Shown here: one piece after another, positions 1-5,278 of the stretch
How positions within the stretch are numbered: position 1 is the first letter of the stretch
Layout of the letters: each line of letters opens with the position of its first letter
NCBI GenBank assembly: GCA_016880695.1
Contig: JAEHCY010000432.1
Span: forward strand, 1-5,278
DNA length: 5,278 bases
Source: Chromatiaceae bacterium
GTDB taxonomy: Bacteria; Pseudomonadota; Gammaproteobacteria; Chromatiales; Chromatiaceae
Reading direction: 5' to 3'
Notes under the pieces: generated by a model
What the model saw: the letters and a program-made list of their open reading frames with translations, nothing else
What the model was told of the DNA's origin: nothing
The model's database searches: none
Made by a program: the position numbers and the translations under genes

Positions 1-461
1 ACAGGGCTCCCATCATTCGCATCGGGGTCCTCTCTCCCAGGAGGGGTCGTAAATGGCCCGCACGGGCTATGTAGCGGAGATCATTTGGCGCTCGAAGCGC
101 TCGAAAGTATTCGGGAAATGGTACGCGTTGCGCACCCTACGTGGCTACATCATCGCCGAGCGGTTCAAACCCTCTAGACAACAGTCCATCGGGTTGCGGT
201 GCGAGCTCCCAACACCCGGTTCGACCCTTCAGTGCCCGCTGGCTAAGGGTGGAGGTTGCCTCCTGTACGAGGTTCCGGGCGTGTGGATGATTCAGGCCGT
301 AAACGATGATCCATCGCATCGAAGAAGGCGCGGACAGGTCTCCCGGATGCCCTCACTCCGAACAGCCGCCCTCGCTCGATCGGGCGAAGGGTGGGTGTGG
401 TTGTGGAACTCCGGGAGCTCCGCTCCGCTGCCTCCGGGCACCTCGCTCGGATCCCTCTCCC
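1..461. other. 461-base region downstream of the operon without a confident gene
   Basis: The region lies beyond the stop codon of the third operon gene and runs to the window edge. It holds the hairpin at 369-391, a weaker near-palindrome GGAACTCCGGGAGCTCC just before 420, and the doubtful plus-strand ORF from 53. A 60-aa minus-strand ORF at 319-137 is not protein-like. No tRNA, transposase fragment, inverted-repeat ends or CRISPR units are seen. It may be intergenic DNA or the remains of a decayed gene. Confidence 0.55.
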
Positions 462-685
462 CTAGAAACCCCCGCCGGTGCGAAAGCCACCGCCCCCGCT
501 ATCACCCCCGCCCCCACCACCACCGCCGCCACCGAGGCCTCCGCCCCAGCCGCCCCCGAAACCACCGGGGCCGCCGCCCCAAGGCGAGCCGCGCCCGAAG
601 CCGCCGGAGCCGAAGGTGGGGTCGGTCCGCGGCGGGCGGTAGCGCTGCTGCTCCTGGAGCACGCGCCAGAGGTCGTCGCGGTTGA
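53..685 (+). CDS. Doubtful plus-strand ORF with a good Shine-Dalgarno, unrecognised
   Basis: ATG at 53 is preceded by AGGAGGGG (39-46) with a 6-base gap, an excellent ribosome site. The first 40 or so residues (MARTGYVAEIIWRSKRSKVF and on) look protein-like, rich in basic and aromatic residues. After about residue 85 the reading becomes Arg-, Pro- and His-rich. From 462 onward it is simply the antisense of the glycine-rich tail of the third operon gene, overlapping it by 224 bases. A real gene of this full length is unlikely. The better reading is a short or broken gene whose original 3' part has been lost or frameshifted, or a chance ORF. I do not recognise a family. Confidence 0.18.
   Translation: MARTGYVAEIIWRSKRSKVFGKWYALRTLRGYIIAERFKPSRQQSIGLRCELPTPGSTLQCPLAKGGGCLLYEVPGVWMIQAVNDDPSHRRRRGQVSRMPSLRTAALARSGEGWVWLWNSGSSAPLPPGTSLGSLSPRNPRRCESHRPRYHPRPHHHRRHRGLRPSRPRNHRGRRPKASRARSRRSRRWGRSAAGGSAAAPGARARGRRG
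369..391 (-). terminator. GC-rich hairpin downstream of the operon, no T-tract
   Basis: Nine base pairs can form (CCCT and CGCTC with GGGCG and AGGG) around a GATC loop, with one bulged base and one G-T pair. It lies 70 bases past the stop of the third operon gene, where a 3' end is expected. No run of T follows on the minus strand, so it is not a standard intrinsic terminator. It may stabilise the mRNA 3' end, precede Rho termination, or be chance in GC-rich sequence. Confidence 0.25.
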
Positions 686-1913
686 GCATGCCACTGAGGA
701 AGTTGGTCAGCATGACGCCGATGAGTGAGCCGTCGGCGAAGTCATAGCCGGGCTGGTCATAGCGGTTGCGCTGGAAGTCGCGGCGCACCGCTTCGAGCTC
801 CTGGAGCCGCGCGCGCTGCTGTTGCATTGCCTGCTGCAGTTCCTCGAGGGAGCGCTCGAGCTCGGTTTCCCGCCGCTCGCCGTCGATCAGGCGGCTGACG
901 ATCAGGTCGTCCTCGGGAAGCGGCGTGGCCATGGCCTCGCGGCGCAATTGCATCAGGTCGTCGCGCTGCAGCTCCGATGCCAGGTAGGCCACGGCCTTGC
1001 GATAGCTCTCGTCCTGGCCCGCGGCGAAGGCCTCCTTCTCGGCGATGAGTCGTTGCTGGTCTGCGGCGGCGGTCTCGATGCGGGTGTCGATGGCGATGAG
1101 CTTTTCGTGCTCCCGGTCCCGCTTGCCTTCCAGGGCGGCGATACCATCGCGCTCCCGGGCCTGCTGGTCGAGGTCGCGCAGCGCGGCGAATTCGGCCTCG
1201 GCACCCCGCTTTCTCTCCTCCGCGTACTCGCGCAGGCGTACCGGGATCTCCTGGAGCCGGGTGTAGTTGGCCATTGCCTCGGCAAAGCCGACCAGGCGGG
1301 CAACCTTGCCATCGAGCCAGCGGATCAGCCCCCCGGCCTTATACTCGGGCGTCCCGAAACGGCGCTCCCACAGGTAGACGAAGAGGGGATCCTCGCGGTA
1401 GGCACGGCCCTTTTCCTCCTGCTCCTGCTCGCTGTTGCCCGCCTTGTCACCGGCATGTTGGGCGATCCGCGCGGCTTCCTGGGCCCGCGCGCGCTGTGCC
1501 TGGTAGGCGGGGTCCTGGCCGAGTCGCGCTTGGGTGGCGGCTTCGGCCCCATCCACGGCCTCGGCGGCCGCGTCCACAACCTCGGCTTGGGCCTTGCGCT
1601 CCGCCTCGAGTCGCCGGCGTTGGTCCACGGCTTCTGCGATGCGTGCATCGAGCGCCGCGGCGGTGGATTCGCGGGCAGCGAGGACCGCGGTGACCTGGCG
1701 CTCCACCGCATCAAGGTTGGGGACCGCACTGGGGCTGGCCAACGCGGCCACGCGGAAGCGGGCCAGCTCCTGGTAATCCGCCAGACGGGCCTGGCGCAGC
1801 GCCAGCAGCTGGTTGGTGATCGCGCCGATCCGGCCATCGGCGCCATCGAGGGTGGCGCGCTCCTTGCCCAGCACCTCGTCGATGTAGGAAAGCGTATGTC
1901 TGCCACTGATCAT
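462..1913 (-). CDS. Long coiled-coil protein with glycine-rich C-terminal tail, third gene of the operon
   Basis: This 483-aa protein has no signal peptide or clear membrane span and should be cytoplasmic. Heptad-like, Ala/Glu/Arg/Gln-rich helices fill about 10-55, 66-165, 209-300 and 340-382. They are broken by a compact aromatic segment at about 171-210 (DPLFVYLWERRFGTPEY), which looks like a conserved interaction patch. Residues about 389-420 (YDFADGSLIGVMLTNFLSGM, then a DDLWRVL helix) form a short amphipathic domain. From about 435 to the end the chain is mostly glycine with scattered Phe, Trp and Arg. It includes ten consecutive Gly (461-470) and ends FRTGGGF. I recall similar FRTGGGF endings on uncharacterised coiled-coil proteins, but I cannot name a family and assign no function. 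The start at ATG 1913 is supported by GAGGAG 6 bases upstream. Its tight spacing after the membrane-protein gene suggests the three products work together, perhaps with this protein as a scaffold. Confidence 0.88.
   Translation of the reverse strand: MISGRHTLSYIDEVLGKERATLDGADGRIGAITNQLLALRQARLADYQELARFRVAALASPSAVPNLDAVERQVTAVLAARESTAAALDARIAEAVDQRRRLEAERKAQAEVVDAAAEAVDGAEAATQARLGQDPAYQAQRARAQEAARIAQHAGDKAGNSEQEQEEKGRAYREDPLFVYLWERRFGTPEYKAGGLIRWLDGKVARLVGFAEAMANYTRLQEIPVRLREYAEERKRGAEAEFAALRDLDQQARERDGIAALEGKRDREHEKLIAIDTRIETAAADQQRLIAEKEAFAAGQDESYRKAVAYLASELQRDDLMQLRREAMATPLPEDDLIVSRLIDGERRETELERSLEELQQAMQQQRARLQELEAVRRDFQRNRYDQPGYDFADGSLIGVMLTNFLSGMLNRDDLWRVLQEQQRYRPPRTDPTFGSGGFGRGSPWGGGPGGFGGGWGGGLGGGGGGGGGGDSGGGGFRTGGGF
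485..610 (-). repeat. Low-complexity glycine-codon tract in the coiled-coil gene
   Basis: The plus strand here is almost all C with G and A, the complement of GGN codons. It encodes the glycine-rich tail of the third operon gene, including ten Gly codons in a row at 504-533. The codons use a mix of GGC, GGG and GGT, so this is a coding low-complexity tract rather than a simple one-unit DNA microsatellite. It could still change length by slippage in multiples of three. Confidence 0.8.
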
Positions 1914-1929
1914 GCTGCGCTCCTCACCA
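1914..1929 (-). promoter_or_regulatory. Shine-Dalgarno of the third gene sharing bases with the preceding stop codon
   Basis: The minus strand reads TGGTGAGGAGCGCAGC and then ATG (1913-1911). The GAGGAG Shine-Dalgarno sits 6 bases before that ATG. Its first two bases are the GA of the TGA stop (1926-1924) of the membrane-protein gene. Ribosomes ending the second gene therefore finish on the site that starts the third, an arrangement typical of co-translated subunits. Confidence 0.85.
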
Positions 1930-2820
1930 CTGGGTCAAAGCCGCGCCAGTGGTCTGGATTCGGTAGTCGGGCTTGAGCTGGCCGCGTTGCTTGGTGCCAA
2001 AGACCCGGTCCTGAATGATGCCGTCATCCTGCTTGTCGGCGGCGATGCGCTGAAACACCTTCTCCTCCACGCGCAATGCCCACTTGGAGACCCGTTCGGT
2101 CTTGCCGGTCTCTTCGTTCACCACCGGGACCTCGAGGATGCGGCCGTCGGCACCCACAGGCTCGACGATGATGTAGTAATTTTTTGCGCTGCGATTGGCG
2201 TCTGGAATCCGCCAGACGCCGCTCCGCTCGCCGGGACGGGAGACGATCTGCAGGGTATAGGCCTGATCGAGGGTGCTCTGGAGCTGTTTCATGGCATCCA
2301 GCGCGGCCTGCGCCGCCTTCTTGTCGCCGCCGCTCAGGGCCGCCTTCGCCGCCGCGAGCTGCTCGTCGGCGAGACGGCGCCCGGCGTCGGTGGTGGCCGC
2401 CGCGATGGCGGAGCGATGGGCGGCTTCGAGCTGCCCGGGGAAATTCGCCTGGGGAGCCACCACCAGGAAGTGATAGGCTCCCCAGGCAACGAGCAGGGCC
2501 ACCACCGCACCGGCAACCCCCTTGCCCCAGCGGCCACGGCGGACGTAGAGGCGCGCGAGCTTGCTCGCCAGGCTGGGCGCCGGCGGCTTGTAGACGAAGC
2601 GATCTTCCTTGAGCGCGGCAACGCCTTCGGCCAGGACGTGGTCCGGCACCTCGATACCCTGGCCGGCGTAGATCTTACGCAGGCGCTCCAGAAGGTCGCC
2701 GGCGCGGCCTTCCTCGTCGAGCTCCTGCGCCACCAGTTGTTGGCGCCGGCGCAGGGTATCGACCACGTCCATGGCCAGCATCACCTCGTCCAGAGGTGGC
2801 TTCTTGGCGGTGTCGTTCAT
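1924..2820 (-). CDS. Single-pass membrane protein, DUF6384-like, second gene of the operon
   Basis: This protein is 298 aa. Residues 1-95 are soluble and charged and contain a conserved-looking opening (DEVMLAMDVVDTLRRRQQLV, 11-30) plus DRFVYKPP (73-80). One hydrophobic span covers about 101-121 (GVAGAVVALLVAWGAYHFLVV). Arginines and a lysine just before the span (RRGRWGK, 94-100) predict an N-in, C-out topology by the positive-inside rule. The outer part has a helical segment (about 129-190) and then a likely beta-rich domain (about 190-298) with YYIIVEPVG and DYRIQTTG strands. The opening and layout match what I recall of DUF6384; I am moderately sure of the family, and no biochemical function is known to me. 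The ATG at 2820-2818 overlaps the upstream stop and has only a weak Shine-Dalgarno, so translation probably depends on coupling to the TelA-like gene. Its likely role is an inner-membrane partner or anchor for the two soluble proteins. Confidence 0.9.
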   Translation of the reverse strand: MNDTAKKPPLDEVMLAMDVVDTLRRRQQLVAQELDEEGRAGDLLERLRKIYAGQGIEVPDHVLAEGVAALKEDRFVYKPPAPSLASKLARLYVRRGRWGKGVAGAVVALLVAWGAYHFLVVAPQANFPGQLEAAHRSAIAAATTDAGRRLADEQLAAAKAALSGGDKKAAQAALDAMKQLQSTLDQAYTLQIVSRPGERSGVWRIPDANRSAKNYYIIVEPVGADGRILEVPVVNEETGKTERVSKWALRVEEKVFQRIAADKQDDGIIQDRVFGTKQRGQLKPDYRIQTTGAALTQW

Positions 2821-3995
2821 GGGCGCTGCAGGGTGAGGGCATTACCCGCCTCGGCCAATCGGGCCAGGCGGCGCTTGCCGTCCTCCACCGCGTCGCGGAT
2901 CTCCGCGGCGTTGGTGGTGGATTGCTTGCGCATCTCCTCGATGATGTCGCGCGAGCGGACCTGCCAGTTGACCACGGATTCCACCAGTTTTTTCACCGCA
3001 TCGGCGCGGACGGTGGGACCGTAACCGGCGCGAACCGCCGCCTCCTGCACCTTGCCGCCGATATCGGCGAGATCCTCCAGCGAACGGCTGATGCCCTCCT
3101 TCATGGCTTCGACGGTGCGGGTGCTCTCATTGAGGCCGAACATGCCGGTAAACGAGGCGGTCAGCGCGGTAAGCACAACCTCATTGGTGGTGAAGAAGCT
3201 CACCGCCTGGGAGTACACCCGCTCCTTGGCATTGGTGGTCTGCAGCAGCCGGGCCATGATTACCTCCGAGGTGTTGTAGCTCACCGTGAGGTTGTCGGAG
3301 AGGTCCTTGCTGATCTGGTAGCGCTTGTCCTCGTTCTGCAGGGCGCGGACCTTCTCGTCGCGCCCGAGCTCGAGCTTGGCCCGCTCCGCGGGCTCCTGCC
3401 CGGCGAAGGCCTCGAGCGTCTTCATCGAATCCTGCAGGCCGGACTGGGCCTCGGCGAGCTTCTGCTCGGCCTTCTTCAGCACCTCAAGGGCCAGCACCTC
3501 GGATTGCTTGAGGGCGCCGCGAAAATCCTGATAGGCATCAAGAATAGTCTGCTCGCGCTGGATCTGATCGCGGGTGGCGGCCGTCACCTCGAGGTAGGTA
3601 TCCTTGATCTTGTCGAAACGGGTGGCAATGTCACCGCGGGTGACCTTCATCCAGACATTACCAATGCGCTCGAAGGTGTCGAGCTTACCGTCCTCGACCT
3701 GCTCCACCATGCTTTTTGCATCGTCGCGGATGCTGTTGAAGGCGCTGGTGATCTCCTCATAGCGGCTGCCGATCTCCATGGCCTGAACCTGCTCGCGCAC
3801 CACCTCGTTGAACAGCGAGGCTTGGCTCAGCGTGCGGGTGATGGCGACAATGCGCTCTTCGTCGAGGTCGGAGATCTGGTTGAGCAGTGCGGTGATCGGC
3901 GCCTCTTCGCCGGTCTTCTGCGGCACCAAGCCGAGCTGATGCAGGCTGTTCATGGCCTTGTCGAGGTACTGCATCGGTGAAACGATTGCGTTCAT
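2817..3995 (-). CDS. TelA-like helical protein, first gene of the operon
   Basis: This 392-aa protein is predicted to be almost entirely helical, soluble and cytoplasmic, with no signal peptide. Residues about 40-120 form a conserved-looking helical start (FERIGNVW at 108-115). Residues about 140-225 are a long charged coiled coil. Residues about 228-325 resemble the C-terminal core of the TelA/KlaA toxic-anion-resistance family (PF05816): a DLSDNL segment, then NTSEVIMARLLQTTN, a semi-hydrophobic stretch VVLTALTASFTGMFGL (273-288) and a helix ending in LEDLADIGGKVQEAA. The resemblance is from memory of the family pattern, not from an alignment. TelA proteins are linked to tellurite resistance and envelope stress, but their biochemical activity is poorly defined. 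The start is ATG 3995, chosen by its Shine-Dalgarno. The TGA stop overlaps the next gene's ATG (ATGA), which implies translational coupling and a shared role with the membrane protein. No catalytic motif is visible. Confidence 0.9.
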   Translation of the reverse strand: MNAIVSPMQYLDKAMNSLHQLGLVPQKTGEEAPITALLNQISDLDEERIVAITRTLSQASLFNEVVREQVQAMEIGSRYEEITSAFNSIRDDAKSMVEQVEDGKLDTFERIGNVWMKVTRGDIATRFDKIKDTYLEVTAATRDQIQREQTILDAYQDFRGALKQSEVLALEVLKKAEQKLAEAQSGLQDSMKTLEAFAGQEPAERAKLELGRDEKVRALQNEDKRYQISKDLSDNLTVSYNTSEVIMARLLQTTNAKERVYSQAVSFFTTNEVVLTALTASFTGMFGLNESTRTVEAMKEGISRSLEDLADIGGKVQEAAVRAGYGPTVRADAVKKLVESVVNWQVRSRDIIEEMRKQSTTNAAEIRDAVEDGKRRLARLAEAGNALTLQRP

Positions 3996-4010
3996 GGCAT
4001 TTCCTCCCTT
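3996..4010 (-). promoter_or_regulatory. Strong Shine-Dalgarno that fixes the start of the TelA-like gene
   Basis: The minus strand reads AAGGGAGGAAATGCC directly before the ATG at 3995. The GGAGG core (4007-4003) is 7 bases from that ATG, which is optimal. The same frame stays open 23 codons further upstream to an ATG at 4064, but that start would put this Shine-Dalgarno inside the gene. A decoy ATG at 4000-3998 starts a two-codon ORF (ATG CCA TGA) whose stop overlaps the true start. It lies only 2 bases from GGAGG and is probably not used. Confidence 0.85.
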
Positions 4011-4114
4011 GTTTGAGTCGATGTGGGGTTGGTGTAGAACAAGTCTGGCCTGCTGCGGGGGCACTGCGGTGGTTAGCTCCCAGCCCCTCCATGGCGAGCC
4101 CCTTAAACTCGGGC

Positions 4115-4243
4115 CTACGGGCAGGGTCGTCGTGCCCGTCGCGGGTCAGGATTGGGAACAAGGTCATGGCCCAGCAGCGCAGGAGGCATGCCCAGAAAAA
4201 CCGCGAACAGGATCACAGTTAGCGCCAGCAGGAACGCTATCAT
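4115..4243 (-). CDS. Possible small single-span membrane protein, 42 aa
   Basis: This short ORF lies in the gap between the Fic gene and the operon. It runs from ATG (4243-4241) to TAG (4117-4115). Residues 2-20 are an unbroken hydrophobic stretch (IAFLLALTVILFAVFLGMP) long enough for one membrane span. A short tail follows that ends in several arginines and a proline-rich end. An in-frame TGA lies about 10 codons upstream, so the ORF cannot be much longer. I see no Shine-Dalgarno at the expected distance before the ATG, which argues against it. Other frames across the gap are also open but not protein-like. I do not recognise a family. It may be a real small membrane protein, a remnant, or chance in GC-rich DNA. 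Confidence 0.22.
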   Translation of the reverse strand: MIAFLLALTVILFAVFLGMPPALLGHDLVPNPDPRRARRPCP

Positions 4244-4429
4244 CGAACGGCAGCGCCAGGCAAGGGGCCTTCAGTACTCGTCCCTCGGATAGGGCTTCGG
4301 GCTGGGTTTGCGGCTTCGCCACGGTGTTCCATCTGGATGCGGGATTGTAGCTCCAATGCCCCTTTGCGATAGGTTCGGAACAGGCCTTGCTGCTGAGACG
4401 GGCTGTATGTCGCCAATCGCAGAACAGAC

Positions 4430-5278
4430 TCATCGCACCCGGTCCGGCAAGCCCATTCCTTCGTTGAGGATCTCGCTATAGCGCGCATAGCCGAACACGC
4501 GGCCGCGCTGCTTGCGTGTGAGTTCGACGACCACGCCGATCAGTTCCAGGTGCGCCAGCGCCTTGTTCACCGTGGCCGGTGTGAGGCCGGTGGCGGTCAC
4601 CAGGGACCCGGCCGTGGCGATGGGTTGCCGCTGCAGGGCCTGGTGAATCGCCGCTGCCGATGCTGCAGCACGACCGAGGCCCGCAATGCGCTGGCTGTCG
4701 GCCGAGGCCAGTTCCAGCAGGCGCCTGGCCGACGTGGCTGCCTGCGTGGCGCTGGCCACTACGGCATCGGCGAAGAATTCAAGCCAGGCCTCCCAATCGC
4801 CCGACAGGCGCACCGCATTGAGCAGCTCGTAATAGGTCTGCCGGTGCTCCCTGAAATGCAGACTCAGGTACAGCATCGGTTCGCGCATCAGGCCATCGAC
4901 CGCGAGTTGCAGTGCGATCAGCAGGCGGCCCACCCGACCGTTGCCGTCGAGGAACGGGTGGATGGTCTCGAACTGCACGTGCGCCAGGGCCGCCTTGACC
5001 AGCGGTGACGTCGGCTCGGGGACGTCGTGCAGGAAGCGCTCGAAGAGCTTCAGGCATTCATCCAGCTCATAGACCGGCGGCGGCATGAACACCGCGTTTC
5101 CCGGGCGCGTGCCGCCGATCCAGACCTGGCTCGACCGAAACTCGCCGGGCGCGAGCTTGGCACCACGTCCTTCGCTGCCCATCAACACCTGGTGCACCTC
5201 GCGGATCAGCCGCAACGACAGCGGAAAGCCCCCGCGCACGCGCGCCAGGCCGTGCTCCATCGCCGCCACGTAGCGGCT
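4430..5278 (-). CDS. Fic family protein (AMP-transferase), 5' end cut by window edge
   Basis: Fic enzymes usually move AMP from ATP onto a Ser, Thr or Tyr hydroxyl of a target protein in the cytosol. The visible part is about 282 residues. Residues are counted here from the GTG at 5269, but the frame stays open to the window edge (Ser-Arg-Tyr-Val-Ala-Ala-Met-Glu-His-Gly), a conserved family segment, so the true start lies outside. The catalytic motif HPFLDGNGRVGR is intact at residues 104-115, with His104 as the expected catalytic base. Before it come the family segments PGEFR (41-45) and FMPPP (61-65, flap region). After it come LYLS (133-136) and a conserved YYELL. Residues about 215-270 look like a winged helix-turn-helix, as in many Fic proteins of roughly 370 aa. 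The N-terminal Fic_N region, where the inhibitory S/TxxxE(G/N) helix would sit, is missing from view, so autoinhibition cannot be judged. The stop is TGA at 4432-4430. A different Fic chemistry cannot be excluded. Confidence 0.95.
   Translation of the reverse strand, partial: SRYVAAMEHGLARVRGGFPLSLRLIREVHQVLMGSEGRGAKLAPGEFRSSQVWIGGTRPGNAVFMPPPVYELDECLKLFERFLHDVPEPTSPLVKAALAHVQFETIHPFLDGNGRVGRLLIALQLAVDGLMREPMLYLSLHFREHRQTYYELLNAVRLSGDWEAWLEFFADAVVASATQAATSARRLLELASADSQRIAGLGRAAASAAAIHQALQRQPIATAGSLVTATGLTPATVNKALAHLELIGVVVELTRKQRGRVFGYARYSEILNEGMGLPDRVR

Larger units (their letters stand above)
3996..4429. other. 434-base intergenic region upstream of the three-gene operon
   Basis: The region separates the Fic stop from the first operon gene and should hold the operon's promoter on the minus strand. 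It contains the possible 42-aa mini-ORF (4243-4115) and the Shine-Dalgarno for the first operon gene. I found no convincing sigma-70 pair, no sigma-54 GG-N10-GC element, and no hairpin followed by a T-run that could end Fic transcription. Its composition is less biased than the flanking genes, consistent with non-coding or degenerate DNA. The length implies that Fic and the operon are separate transcription units. Confidence 0.6.

Noticed and set aside
162..228. GGTTCAAACC (162-171) and GGTTCGACCC (219-228), which resemble tRNA T-loops.
   Set aside because: The flanking bases do not form proper T stems and acceptor stems, and no anticodon arm or CCA fits, so there is no tRNA here.
137..319. 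A 60-aa minus-strand frame downstream of the operon.
   Set aside because: There is no Shine-Dalgarno, its composition is not protein-like, and it overlaps the doubtful plus-strand frame.
822..3980. Three long plus-strand open frames (822-1976, 1912-3024, 2796-3980) opposite the operon genes.
   Set aside because: They are exact antisense of well-supported minus-strand genes with good start sites. Long antisense frames are expected in GC-rich genes, and their translations are Leu-, Gly- and Val-rich without recognisable motifs.
4196..4200. A run of five T on the minus strand as an intrinsic terminator for the Fic gene.
   Set aside because: No GC-rich stem-loop lies directly before it, and it falls inside the possible membrane mini-ORF.
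4344..4349. TACAAT on the minus strand as a -10 box for the operon.
   Set aside because: There is no matching -35 at 16-18 bases, and it lies about 350 bases from the first operon start.
4164..4433. An 89-aa minus-strand frame whose ATG overlaps the Fic stop (ATGA).
   Set aside because: The overlap looks like coupling, but the translation has no protein-like hydrophobic pattern or recognisable motif, and no homologue comes to mind.

Overview
The window is GC-rich (about two thirds G+C by eye, strongest at third codon positions). Every well-supported gene lies on the minus strand. This composition, the Shine-Dalgarno sites and the protein families fit a high-GC proteobacterium, most likely a gammaproteobacterium. 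That placement is an inference, because no lineage-specific marker such as rRNA is present.

Layout in minus-strand transcription order: (1) 5278-4430 holds the 3' part of a Fic-family AMP-transferase gene with a perfect Fic motif and a C-terminal winged-helix-like region. Its N-terminal part lies outside the window. (2) 4429-3996 is a 434-base gap with no recognisable gene except a possible 42-residue membrane mini-ORF. (3) 3995-462 is a tight three-gene operon. It encodes a 392-aa helical protein distantly resembling the TelA/toxic-anion-resistance family, a 298-aa single-pass membrane protein resembling DUF6384, and a 483-aa coiled-coil protein ending in a very glycine-rich tail. The first two genes overlap by ATGA. 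The third starts 10 bases after the second, and its Shine-Dalgarno shares bases with the preceding stop codon. (4) 461-1 is a region without a confident gene. It holds a hairpin downstream of the operon and an uncertain plus-strand ORF with a good Shine-Dalgarno that converges on the operon.

The operon looks like one functional unit: a soluble TelA-like protein, a membrane protein that could link cytosol and periplasm, and a large soluble coiled-coil protein with a flexible glycine tail. A role in envelope or membrane stress is a reasonable guess from the TelA resemblance and the architecture, but nothing in the sequence proves it. This module is the most interesting part of the window. The Fic gene is separated from it by 434 bases, so a functional link is not established.
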